Assembly (NCBI GenBank): GCA_964583095.1
Contig: CAZOVB010000073.1
Coordinates: 1-21,553, forward strand
Origin: CAZOVB01 sp964583095
GTDB taxonomy: Bacteria; Planctomycetota; Phycisphaerae; SM23-33
Direction of reading: 5' to 3'
DNA: 21,553 nt
Made by a program: the position numbers and the translations under genes
Part shown: positions 11,914 to 18,407 of the stretch, in pieces
How the letters are laid out: every line of letters starts with the position of its first letter
Position numbering within the stretch: position 1 is the stretch's first letter
The notes under the pieces: model-generated
Database searches by the model: none
What the model saw: the letters and a program-made list of their open reading frames with translations, nothing else
What the model was told of the DNA's origin: nothing

Positions 11914-12198
11914 ATGAAACGAATTGATGACAGAACAACAGAACAGAAAAGAACACACACTATCCTTGTCACAGCAACAGACAAGTTTATGAGTGGATGG
12001 GGTGAAGCCTCGCAGGGAACATCTAAATGCGCCTGGGCTTGCCGTCAAGATCAGGATTATAACAAAGTATTATCATGGGTTGAAAGTAGACCAGAAATGA
12101 TATACGTAAACATTCGCTTTAATCCGTGGTACCCCAGCGCCGCACACGTTCACATATATGTTGTGGATGACAACCATCCAGCTTTGGCGGCAGGATAA
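11914..12198 (+). CDS. Conserved phage-type hypothetical protein (94 aa)
   Basis: The centre holds TILVTATDKFMSGWGEASQG, then SKCAWACRQDQDYNKVLSWVESRPEM. This TDxFMSGWGxAxxG...WACxxxxxxxVxxWVxxRxxM layout recurs in small proteins of phages and mobile elements from several phyla; its function is not known to me. G+C is higher than in neighbouring genes, which hints at separate acquisition. It has its own regulated promoter (11830-11876), the AACCAAAACC leader and a terminator directly downstream, so it is a single-gene unit. Confidence 0.75.
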   Translation: MKRIDDRTTEQKRTHTILVTATDKFMSGWGEASQGTSKCAWACRQDQDYNKVLSWVESRPEMIYVNIRFNPWYPSAAHVHIYVVDDNHPALAAG

Positions 12199-12222
12199 GA
12201 CAAGCAATCAACAGCAAGCAAC

Positions 12223-12250
12223 AGCTCTGGCATAAGTCAGGGCTTTTTTT
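12223..12250 (+). terminator. Rho-independent terminator
   Basis: AGCTCTG (12223-12229) pairs with CAGGGCT (12238-12244) with one wobble, followed by a run of T to 12250. It ends the single-gene unit at 11914. Confidence 0.8.
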
Positions 12251-12260
12251 ATGCCTTAAA

Positions 12261-12407
12261 GGTGACACGTTTTTTATTATCATGCTACATCGTGACACGT
12301 TTTGATATTATGCAAAGTGAAATATTTTGTAAATATTTAGACAAACCCCGTATATTTTAGCATTTTTTTACAAAATCTTTCAGTTATAAAACGCATATCG
12401 TGTCACG
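12261..12407. repeat. Three GTGACACG sites
   Basis: GGTGACACG (12261-12269), CGTGACACG (12291-12299) and the inverse form CGTGTCACG (12399-12407), each followed by TTTT. The first two are 30 bp apart, the third 108 bp further on. They could be regulator or initiator binding sites. Confidence 0.6.
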
Positions 12408-12475
12408 TTTTTGTATTTTTGTGTTATCCCCGTCTGGATATAATAAATTTCATTGCTCGTCAATAAAATGTAAAA

Positions 12476-12491
12476 TGTGATCTGTATCACA
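12476..12491. promoter_or_regulatory. CRP/FNR-family-like palindrome TGTGA-N6-TCACA
   Basis: TGTGATCTGTATCACA, with flanking AAA and TAAT, is almost the textbook CRP site. No gene starts within 500 bp downstream on the + strand. A second palindrome of the same geometry lies 65 bp on. Confidence 0.55.
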
Positions 12492-12540
12492 TAATAAAAA
12501 AAACGTAATTAATTGGTTTATAAATGAATGTAAGACAAAA

Positions 12541-12556
12541 TGTAACTTAGGTTACA
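12541..12556. promoter_or_regulatory. CRP/FNR-family-like palindrome TGTAA-N6-TTACA
   Basis: TGTAACTTAGGTTACA is a 16-bp palindrome (TGTAAC/GTTACA) with the same half-site spacing as the site at 12476. The two start 65 bp apart, about six helical turns. Confidence 0.5.
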
Positions 12557-12999
12557 AATTACATCAATCATATTTTTCATTTTTGTTGCTTTGGTTACAG
12601 TTATGGCTTTTAACATTTGTGCATGTATTGTTTGTCAGTTGGTTTGTTAGTGTATTATTGTGTGTATTTGTGGGTTTGTGTGTAGTAATGTTATGTATTA
12701 ATGTCTGTATGTGTATTGTTTATATGCTTTACAGGTTATACTTAATTATTTAGTTGCTATATTGTCAGTTTGTTTGTTTTGGTTAAATTTAGATATGTTT
12801 TATTAGTGTGTAGGGCAAAAGCAAAATCATTGGGTGGGTTTTTTTAAAGATAACATACGTTTTTATACACATTATTTGTAAATTTAGCTGATAATATATA
12901 TTTTTACATATATTAATAATATCGGGGACCGGGTTGTTTGTTTAGTTACGGGGATTTTCTTTATTGTCTTTGGTGTGTTTTGGTATGTTTTTACATAGA
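12557..12999. other. Gene-free region, G/T-rich on the + strand
   Basis: No open frame of note on either strand. From about 12590 to 12810 and again at 12940-13000 the + strand is dominated by G and T (runs such as TTTGTGGGTTTGTGTGTAG), the mirror of the A/C-rich region near 11.3 kb. Confidence 0.6.
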
Positions 13000-13046
13000 T
13001 ATTTTTTATATACGTTTGGATTTTTGTTTTTAATGTTGTAGATTTG
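13000..13046 (+). promoter_or_regulatory. Operator plus promoter unit, copy 2
   Basis: TATTTTTTATATA (13000-13012), two bases, TTTG (13015-13018), 20 bases, TAGATTTG (13039-13046). It drives the gene series starting at 13086. Confidence 0.75.
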
Positions 13047-13085
13047 CAGAAGTTAATCATTTTTATAAACCAAAAAACTAATATT

Positions 13086-13445
13086 ATGAAACTATTAATT
13101 AACGTTGACTACACAAACGGAACAGCTAAAAATGGCAAGGGTGATTTTTGGGCTGAAAGTTATATTAAAAACATGGAAGTTGAATCTTTAAGAGGTGAGA
13201 CCATACACGATACAGTTAAAAGGATAATTGAAAATGTTGATTATGCTGAGGTGTGTTATAAGGGATGTCCTGTACAAAATGTATACATAGATACGGATGA
13301 AGGACAAAAGCATGTAGGTTATATCTACAGAGTCAAACATTATATAGAAAGCAGACGGGATAATTTACAATGTTATGCGTATTTCGATGCCTGGGTACAC
13401 ATTTCACAGGTAAAAGACATAGAACTTGAATCATGCGGATATTAG
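13086..13445 (+). CDS. Hypothetical protein (119 aa)
   Basis: This gene is not recognised. The start at 13086 follows the module leader AACCAAAAAACTAATATT. The protein begins MKLLINVDYTNGTAKNGKGDFWAESYIKNM and ends with a YAYFDAWVHISQVKDIELESCGY strand-rich part; it is probably a small alpha/beta protein. It is first in the series driven by the promoter at 13000-13046. Its last four codons and stop lie inside a 44-bp repeat that recurs after the next gene. Confidence 0.7.
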   Translation: MKLLINVDYTNGTAKNGKGDFWAESYIKNMEVESLRGETIHDTVKRIIENVDYAEVCYKGCPVQNVYIDTDEGQKHVGYIYRVKHYIESRRDNLQCYAYFDAWVHISQVKDIELESCGY

Positions 13446-13475
13446 ACATTATAAATTAATAACCAAAAAAACTAA
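13432..13475 (+). repeat. 44-bp direct repeat, copy 1
   Basis: Identical to 13783-13826. It runs from the last codons of the preceding gene through the leader up to five bases before the next ATG. Confidence 0.95.
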
Positions 13476-13479
13476 GATT

Positions 13480-13782
13480 ATGGAATTTACAAAAGAACAA
13501 ATGAGTAAGGCACTTGATGAAGCCTATAAAAAAGCAGGACACAACGCTTACTTCGCTAATGGATTTGAAGCAGGTGTAGTATTTGCAGAACAGCAGTTTA
13601 AAATTTTAAATATACCTGTTGTTATGCCCCGTATTTCTCACTTTATTGATGAAAATGGTACTACCGTTGATTTAAACGCAGAAGGTGTAAATGTAAGGCT
13701 GAAAAGAGATGGAACGCACGAATATTTCCGTAGCTTCGGATTTGCAGGACGAAAAGAGTTAACCCCTGTATATGGGGCATAA
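13480..13782 (+). CDS. Hypothetical protein (100 aa)
   Basis: This gene is not recognised. Start at 13480, after the leader AACCAAAAAAACTAAGATT. The first half is helical (MEFTKEQMSKALDEAYKKAGHNAYFANGFEAGVVFAEQQF). The second half has ISHFIDENGTTVDLNAEGVNVRLKRDGTHEYFRSFG, suggesting a beta-rich part. The gene plus one copy of the 44-bp repeat forms a 351-bp unit between two identical repeats, so it may have arrived or could leave as a cassette. Confidence 0.7.
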   Translation: MEFTKEQMSKALDEAYKKAGHNAYFANGFEAGVVFAEQQFKILNIPVVMPRISHFIDENGTTVDLNAEGVNVRLKRDGTHEYFRSFGFAGRKELTPVYGA

Positions 13783-13826
13783 CATGCGGATATTAGACAT
13801 TATAAATTAATAACCAAAAAAACTAA
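13783..13826 (+). repeat. 44-bp direct repeat, copy 2
   Basis: Identical to 13432-13475. Here the first bases are non-coding, whereas in copy 1 they encode the end of a protein, so copy 1 is probably the original. Confidence 0.95.
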
Positions 13827-13830
13827 TATC

Positions 13831-14277
13831 ATGAAGACTTATAAAACAAAAATCAAACAATTTTCATTGAAAAAAAATGAAACAAACATTCAAAAATGCA
13901 AAATAACAGATTCAAAAACTGTTAATGAATATCTGAGAAACTTTTATTTTGATGATATAGAAATATTTGAAAGTTTTTTTGTATTAATGTTAAACCGACA
14001 AAATATTACAGAAGGCTATGCCAAAATCAGCCAGGGAGGCACAGCAGGGGCGGTTGTAGATATTAAAATAATAGCCAAATATGCTATTGATAGCTTAGCA
14101 AATAGTGTTATATTGTGTCATAATCATCCTGCTGGAAGCCTTGCGCCTTCGAGTAATGATAAGATTATAACAGATAAGATTAAAAAAACATTGAATTTGA
14201 TTTATATAAAAGTTTTAGATCATATCATCTTGACAAAAGATAGTTATTATTCATTCGCTGATGCAGGTATATTATAA
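13831..14277 (+). CDS. RadC-like JAB/MPN-domain protein
   Basis: The 148-residue protein is the RadC JAB domain alone, without the N-terminal helix-hairpin-helix region of chromosomal RadC. It has ESFFVLMLNRQN (Glu47), AGAVVDIKIIAKYAIDSLANSVILCHNHPAGSLAPSSND with the zinc motif His97-x-His99 plus Asp110, then ITDKIKKTLNLIYIKVLDHIIL. Such short RadC proteins are common in phages, plasmids and integrative elements. The biochemical role is unsettled; a metalloprotease-like or DNA-processing activity is assumed. It is third in the gene series and has the module leader before its ATG. Confidence 0.92.
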   Translation: MKTYKTKIKQFSLKKNETNIQKCKITDSKTVNEYLRNFYFDDIEIFESFFVLMLNRQNITEGYAKISQGGTAGAVVDIKIIAKYAIDSLANSVILCHNHPAGSLAPSSNDKIITDKIKKTLNLIYIKVLDHIILTKDSYYSFADAGIL

Positions 14278-14292
14278 AACAACCCGGTTTTT

Positions 14293-14354
14293 TGCTGTGG
14301 CAGGTTTGCGCCTCAAATAATAAAGGTTCCTGGTTCGATTCCAGCACAGCGGCA
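14293..14354 (+). other. tRNA-like sequence (T-arm and acceptor stem only)
   Basis: TGCTGTG (14293-14299) pairs with CACAGCG (14345-14351). CTGG-TTCGATT-CCAG (14330-14344) is a good T-arm with the conserved loop. Only about 30 bases lie between them, too few for both D and anticodon arms. It is probably a tRNA remnant or an attachment site derived from a tRNA 3' end, not a working tRNA. Confidence 0.45.
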
Positions 14355-14392
14355 AAATTTACTAATTACTAATAACCAAAAAAAATGACATT

Positions 14393-15190
14393 ATGAAGTT
14401 AACTTTTGAGAATTTAAAATATTGGGACAAAACAAGCGACTACACACGACTATTGAACAATATAACAAAAAAATGGGACAAAGATTTCAGAATCAACGGT
14501 CGTTTGTTTCCTTTTGTTAATATTATACATTATTACAAAGGGCGTGAATTTAAAGAAAAATTTGGAGCTGATTTGCAAATATATAAACATATACACTTAT
14601 ATAATTATAATGTTTTAGGCGAATCAGAGAAACACGAAAAGCCAGCAATTTATATACATACATCTATTAATCAATTTTCATGGAGCTGGTCGATTAAATT
14701 CAGTATATATGGATTAAAAGGGAGTCAGGAACGTTTTTGTATTAATCTGCCTAAAAAAATGGAACTAACAGAACAAAATATTATTAATTATATAAAAACA
14801 TGGGTTGAAAATAATTTATTTTATCCAGAAAATACTTATTTTGGTATAATTCAACGTGTTTACAATATAGACAAATCAAAATTAGCAAATTATTTAAAAC
14901 AAATATACAAGCAAGAGAAGGAAACGGATTTTTTTAATTATGATATGATAAATTATTTTGAGAAAATTTTTAATATTATACCTGCTGACAATTTTATCAT
15001 TACAGACTGGAATGAATTTTATAAACTTTGCAAAAACTATGTAAAAACACACGGCAGACCGAAAATTTTAAAAGAGGTAACAAATTTTAACATGCCCGAC
15101 TTTGATGGCTTTGATGGGGATATATATGAAGCAGAAAATTTATTTTATGATGAGGTTGCAAAATATCCCGACAATGTTATATTAGTTTAA
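14393..15190 (+). CDS. Hypothetical protein (265 aa)
   Basis: This gene is not recognised. MKLTFENLKYWDKTSDYTRLLNNITKKWDKDF leads into an aromatic-rich protein (HIHLYNYNVLG, SINQFSWSWSIKFSIYGLKG). Later it holds a helical part (YLKQIYKQEKETDFFNYDMINYFEKIFNI) and an acidic tail (NFNMPDFDGFDGDIYEAENLFYDEV). No catalytic motif is clear. It is the largest protein of the 13-18 kb module and carries the module leader. Confidence 0.75.
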   Translation: MKLTFENLKYWDKTSDYTRLLNNITKKWDKDFRINGRLFPFVNIIHYYKGREFKEKFGADLQIYKHIHLYNYNVLGESEKHEKPAIYIHTSINQFSWSWSIKFSIYGLKGSQERFCINLPKKMELTEQNIINYIKTWVENNLFYPENTYFGIIQRVYNIDKSKLANYLKQIYKQEKETDFFNYDMINYFEKIFNIIPADNFIITDWNEFYKLCKNYVKTHGRPKILKEVTNFNMPDFDGFDGDIYEAENLFYDEVAKYPDNVILV

Positions 15191-15241
15191 AAATCAATAC
15201 AAAGGGACAAAATAACTAATAACCAAAAAAAATCAATTAAT

Positions 15242-15349
15242 ATGATACGATACGTATATAAAACAAAGGATAGACAAGGGGAATTTAGTAAACCTGAATA
15301 TGATGGTAAAAAAGCTCCGAACGGTTGGAATCATTGGCAACAGGGATAA
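15242..15349 (+). CDS. Very small hypothetical protein (35 aa)
   Basis: MIRYVYKTKDRQGEFSKPEY followed by DGKKAPNGWNHWQQG. It is accepted as a gene because it begins directly after the full module leader (AATAACCAAAAAAAATCAAT) and has a plausible composition. Confidence 0.5.
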   Translation: MIRYVYKTKDRQGEFSKPEYDGKKAPNGWNHWQQG

Positions 15350-15378
15350 AAGAAATTTTGGAGGAAAATAAAATAATT

Positions 15379-15588
15379 ATGAAAAATTTATTAATAAAAA
15401 AATATTCCGAAATATTAGAAATAAAAGAAGGTACTCCAGAAGAAAAAGTGGAAGCTATTAGCAGAATTACAAAACATTTTTTGAGAAAAAAAACCATAAA
15501 AAAAGACCACAAAAACGAAAAATTCCATGCTTTGGGTATTGGTCTTTATACTTTTGGCAGTGAATCAGGAATAATTTTACCGTTTTAA
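15379..15588 (+). CDS. Small hypothetical protein (69 aa)
   Basis: This gene is not recognised. The ATG at 15379 gives MKNLLIKKYSEILEIKEGTPEEKVEAISRITKHFLRKK, a charged helical N-terminus, then KFHALGIGLYTFGSESGIILPF. The open frame extends upstream to a TTG inside the previous gene, which is a less likely start. Confidence 0.5.
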   Translation: MKNLLIKKYSEILEIKEGTPEEKVEAISRITKHFLRKKTIKKDHKNEKFHALGIGLYTFGSESGIILPF

Positions 15589-15590
15589 TC

Positions 15591-15803
15591 ATGGAAATAA
15601 ACAGAGACAACCAGGAGTTGTATGATTATTCGACCGTACCAGAAAGGAAACGTAAAATAAAACGTTCTAAGAAGCGTAATCATTCGGGCGGGGTATTATG
15701 CATCTTAACAGGCGAAATTGTTTTTACAGGCAGCCATGCGCTTTGTGGGTGGTATATTAACCAACAGATGAATAAGAAAATTTTTAAAATTATTAACTAT
15801 TAA
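15591..15803 (+). CDS. Small basic hypothetical protein (70 aa)
   Basis: This gene is not recognised. It starts two bases after the preceding stop. A very basic stretch (ERKRKIKRSKKRNHSGG) is followed by VLCILTGEIVFTGSHALCGWYINQQMNKKIF. The basic part suggests nucleic-acid binding. Coupled translation with the gene at 15379 is likely. Confidence 0.55.
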   Translation: MEINRDNQELYDYSTVPERKRKIKRSKKRNHSGGVLCILTGEIVFTGSHALCGWYINQQMNKKIFKIINY

Positions 15804-15816
15804 AAACACAAAAACA

Positions 15817-16314
15817 ATGGAACTAAGAACAGTACAAAGAGAAAGATTTATAAAACAACCACAGAGGGGTGATAAAGTAAAAGTTTATCTTAACAAAAAG
15901 GAGTTTACCTATGGTAAAGTAAAAGAATTATCTTTTGTGTTAAGGTATAAAACTATTTATGAAGACTTAAAAAAAGAAAAGGAATTTTTAAGATTTTTCT
16001 TAAATGAAAATGATAATATAAAGCAGCAGGACAACTGTATATATATCATGCAAAAAGAGTCAAATAAGAATTTAAAAAAGACACTTAAAGAAAATCTTAA
16101 AATCACATTTCCTAATTTTAAAAAAATAAAAACAACACAAATTGATGACTGTATGCAATATTGTATTATCTTTGTAACAACAAAATACAAAGCACCTAAA
16201 TTAAGACAAATTGCAATTTTAGAATCAATGAAAAAAGCTCCCAAAAACATAGATTTTTATTTTGAAAAAAACAAAGTTGAATTACATGGTAAACCTATTA
16301 TTTACACAGACTAA
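15817..16314 (+). CDS. Basic hypothetical protein (165 aa)
   Basis: This gene is not recognised. It is Lys-rich throughout (MELRTVQRERFIKQPQRGDKVKVYLNKKEFTYGKVKEL, then LKKTLKENLKITFPNFKKIKTTQID). The start region reads like a small beta-barrel (GDKVKVYLN...YGKVKEL). It is the last gene before a hairpin terminator at 16316. Confidence 0.65.
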   Translation: MELRTVQRERFIKQPQRGDKVKVYLNKKEFTYGKVKELSFVLRYKTIYEDLKKEKEFLRFFLNENDNIKQQDNCIYIMQKESNKNLKKTLKENLKITFPNFKKIKTTQIDDCMQYCIIFVTTKYKAPKLRQIAILESMKKAPKNIDFYFEKNKVELHGKPIIYTD

Positions 16315-16315
16315 T

Positions 16316-16337
16316 TGTCACAGCGAAGTGACATTTT
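16316..16337 (+). terminator. TGTCAC hairpin with T tract
   Basis: TGTCAC (16316-16321) pairs with GTGACA (16328-16333), followed by TTTT. It begins two bases after a stop codon and precedes a new promoter, so it probably ends the series from 13086. It is the third TGTCA-type hairpin of the window. Confidence 0.55.
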
Positions 16338-16422
16338 GTAAAAATTTTAATACAATTATTAACAGGATAATACCCTGAAAACTACACGCTTATATACGAT
16401 ACTAACAACATATTCATATGGA

Positions 16423-16469
16423 TATTTTCTAAATACATTTGGTCAGTACACAAAAATGTGGTATGTTTG
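16423..16469 (+). promoter_or_regulatory. Operator plus promoter unit, copy 3
   Basis: TATTTTCTAAATA (16423-16435), two bases, TTTG (16438-16441), 20 bases, TATGTTTG (16462-16469). Same geometry as at 11830 and 13000. It drives the genes from 16508. Confidence 0.75.
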
Positions 16470-16507
16470 TACCAGATTTGATTGTGAAACCTTAAAAAAC
16501 AATGATT

Positions 16508-16723
16508 ATGACTAAATTAATGAAGATTGATGAACTTTCTAACGGCACACAGAGATTTCAATCACAACTTTATGTAGGTAAAGATACGGCAGATTTCGCA
16601 ATAGAACCTGACGGAATTATGAGATGTTACGGAAATAATAAAAACGGGTTTGATTATTATGAATACAAAGAACCATACGAAATAGTTTCAAATAAAAGTG
16701 ACATGTTTAGTCAAGCTCTTTAA
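16508..16723 (+). CDS. Small hypothetical protein (71 aa)
   Basis: This gene is not recognised. The ATG at 16508 lines up with the other module leaders; one at 16502 would add two residues. MTKLMKIDELSNGTQRFQSQLYVGKDTADFAIEPDGIMRCYGNNKNGFDYYEYKEPYEIV is beta-rich, with no membrane segment. Confidence 0.65.
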   Translation: MTKLMKIDELSNGTQRFQSQLYVGKDTADFAIEPDGIMRCYGNNKNGFDYYEYKEPYEIVSNKSDMFSQAL

Positions 16724-16762
16724 ATTCCCTACAACGTTTGGTATAACAGAAATTAACGTTTT

Positions 16763-17041
16763 ATGAAAACTTTATTATCAAAAATTAACGATTTTAACAA
16801 AGCTAAAATATACACAGCATTAATTGTGATTTTTATTATTAGTGTTTATGCAGAGGAATATCAGCAAATAATGGGTGGTATTTGGGGAATTGGACTATTA
16901 AAAGAGATATTTAAAGAAGGAATATTATTGGGACTTGCTTGTTTATTAATGTTTTGTGGTGCGGTATTTTCTATTTTCTTTATGGTTTGCTTTGGCTTTA
17001 AAGTGAAGCACGATATGGAAAGCACTAAATATAAATATTAA
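16763..17041 (+). CDS. Membrane protein with two predicted segments (92 aa)
   Basis: Residues ~15-30 (IYTALIVIFIISVYAE) and ~51-75 (GILLGLACLLMFCGAVFSIFFMVCFGF) are hydrophobic, with a GGIWGIGLLKEIFK loop between them. The ends are charged. In a phage setting holin, superinfection-exclusion or signalling roles are possible; nothing in the sequence decides. Confidence 0.65.
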   Translation: MKTLLSKINDFNKAKIYTALIVIFIISVYAEEYQQIMGGIWGIGLLKEIFKEGILLGLACLLMFCGAVFSIFFMVCFGFKVKHDMESTKYKY

Positions 17042-17071
17042 TTATTAACTAAATAACCAAAAATTAATACC

Positions 17072-17092
17072 ATGAAAAAAAAACAGAAATAA
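17072..17092 (+). other. Six-codon leader frame with an A9 tract (MKKKQK)
   Basis: An ATG placed exactly after the module leader (AATAACCAAAAATTAATACC) opens a frame that stops after six codons, and its TAA overlaps the ATG of the next gene (TAATG). It contains nine consecutive A. One extra A, by slippage or in the true sequence, would fuse it in frame with the gene at 17092. Confidence 0.5.
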
Positions 17093-17289
17093 TGGAACTA
17101 CACAAAGACATAAAAAACATCAAAAGAAACATCGAAAGAAAAGTATCTAAAGCAGCAAATCCAAGACAATTACACTTTGACAATGTAGCCAGAGAACTCG
17201 GCTATGCAGATAGTAATATAGCCTTTAAATACTTAGGAAAAAATTTTATTGAGAAAGCAAAATATAACGCCCCCTCAATCTCTTTGTGA
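17092..17289 (+). CDS. Small hypothetical protein (65 aa)
   Basis: This gene is not recognised. MELHKDIKNIKRNIERKVSKAANPRQLHFDNVARELGYADSNIAFKYLGKNFIEKAK is basic and helical. LHFDNVARELGYADSNIAFKYLG could be a helix-turn-helix-like segment. Its real start may be 17072 if the A9 tract is shifted by one base. Confidence 0.6.
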   Translation: MELHKDIKNIKRNIERKVSKAANPRQLHFDNVARELGYADSNIAFKYLGKNFIEKAKYNAPSISL

Positions 17290-17319
17290 AGATTAACTAA
17301 TAACTAAAAAACCAAAGCC

Positions 17320-17730
17320 ATGACTAAAGAAAAAACAGAAATAATAAAAAGGGCTAAGAAGGCTAAAGCCTGTACTGACCAGCTAAGAAGAGCAGAAGAA
17401 GCCACGACACCTGAGGTGCTGCTCGAAGTACTTGCTGATAATATCGTATTTGCCTGCGATAAAAAAATCATTGACGCTGACCTGCTTTTAGGGTTTGATG
17501 ATACACTCTTAATTAATAAAGGATTTTATGTTAACAAGGATATTGGCGAGATAAACACAGACAAGTCTGTATATCTTTTTAATAGCAGGGTAAAAAAAAT
17601 ATCCGTTAAGGGTAAAAATGTCAAAAATATCATTTGTGCCGACAACTCTACGATTGAGAGCGTTTCAAGCTACGGCACCTCTACGATTGAGCGGGTTGCA
17701 AGCTACGGCAATTCTACGATTGAATATTAA
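17320..17730 (+). CDS. Hypothetical protein with C-terminal 11-residue repeats (136 aa)
   Basis: The N-terminus is helical and basic (MTKEKTEIIKRAKKAKACTDQLRRAEEATTPEVLLEVLADN). The rest is strand-rich and ends in STIESVSSYGT-STIERVASYGN-STIEY, an 11-residue repeat encoded by 33-bp direct repeats (17644-17724). Longer versions of such 'xATIxxVxxYGx' repeats in Bacteroidota proteins are thought to stack as a beta-helix. The number of repeats probably varies between relatives. The module leader precedes its ATG. Confidence 0.7.
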   Translation: MTKEKTEIIKRAKKAKACTDQLRRAEEATTPEVLLEVLADNIVFACDKKIIDADLLLGFDDTLLINKGFYVNKDIGEINTDKSVYLFNSRVKKISVKGKNVKNIICADNSTIESVSSYGTSTIERVASYGNSTIEY

Positions 17731-17752
17731 CCAAAAACTAAAAACCAATACC

Positions 17753-18001
17753 ATGACTATTATAAAAAAAACAGACCAAATTTTTAACGCCATCACGGCC
17801 AACGGATGCCGTGAAATGGACAGGGAAAGGTTCCATCAGGCTGTCAATGAGGCCGTGGATGACATAAAAAAAGAAAACCAAACCCTGAAAAACAATTGCG
17901 ACACGTACCGCCGAATGCTGGCAGAATGTGCCGAGGCGTTTAAAGATGGTGGCTATCCAATTATGGCGGACGGGATAAACGAAATACTGAAAAGGAATTA
18001 A
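17753..18001 (+). CDS. Helical hypothetical protein (82 aa)
   Basis: This gene is not recognised. MTIIKKTDQIFNAITANGCREMDRERFHQAVNEAVDDIKKENQTLKNNC is followed by YRRMLAECAEAFKDGGYPIMADGINEILKRN; most of it is helical with heptad-like spacing around DIKKENQTLKNN. G+C and codon use are clearly higher than in its neighbours, a sign of separate origin. It carries the module leader. Confidence 0.65.
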   Translation: MTIIKKTDQIFNAITANGCREMDRERFHQAVNEAVDDIKKENQTLKNNCDTYRRMLAECAEAFKDGGYPIMADGINEILKRN

Positions 18002-18165
18002 ATTGCTACGGCCAAAAGATGCTATTGTTAGGTGAGAAGGGGTAGCCATTGCACACAACGTATGGCAATATGGTGCGTAGCGATTAGAAGCCAACACCTA
18101 CAAATACGTACAAAAGATGAATAGAAATACAAACTTAAATATTAACTAATATAAATGTTTAAGCG
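18002..18165. other. Intergenic palindromic region
   Basis: The higher-G+C part, 18040-18090, contains interleaved inverted words (TTGC/GCAA, GCAC/GTGC) and ACACAACGTATGGC, like the TAACG-type elements after other small genes. No promoter was clear. Confidence 0.35.
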
Positions 18166-18384
18166 ATGGGAATGTTTGATTCAGTAATGGTAAAATGCCC
18201 AAATTGTGGCAAAGAAAATGAATTTCAAAGCAAAAGTGGTGATTGCTTATTAGAATTATATACTCTTGAAGATTGCCCTGATAATGTAATGGTAAATGTA
18301 AATAGGCACTCACCTTGTGAATGTGGTTGTGGCACAAAGTACGAAGTAGATATTAAAAACAGAAAAGCTATTATTATAAAATGA
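18166..18384 (+). CDS. Zinc-ribbon hypothetical protein (72 aa)
   Basis: MGMFDSVMVKCPNCGKENEFQSKSGDC begins with a CPxCG knuckle (Cys11, Cys14). A second cysteine cluster, HSPCECGCGTKYEVD (Cys51, Cys53, Cys55), would complete the zinc site. Proteins starting MGMFDxVxxxCPxCG are frequent in phages and bacteria and are of unknown function. Its stop precedes a hairpin region and the primase-helicase gene. Confidence 0.75.
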   Translation: MGMFDSVMVKCPNCGKENEFQSKSGDCLLELYTLEDCPDNVMVNVNRHSPCECGCGTKYEVDIKNRKAIIIK

Positions 18385-18407
18385 AAAAAGATACAAAGCA
18401 ACAAAAT

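Noticed and set aside
12323..12335. Fourth operator-promoter unit (TATTTTGTAAATA)
   Set aside because: The palindrome is present, but the following -33 and -7 elements are missing at the required spacing.
14293..14354. Functional tRNA gene
   Set aside because: Only about 30 bases separate acceptor stem and T-arm, so there is no room for D and anticodon arms.
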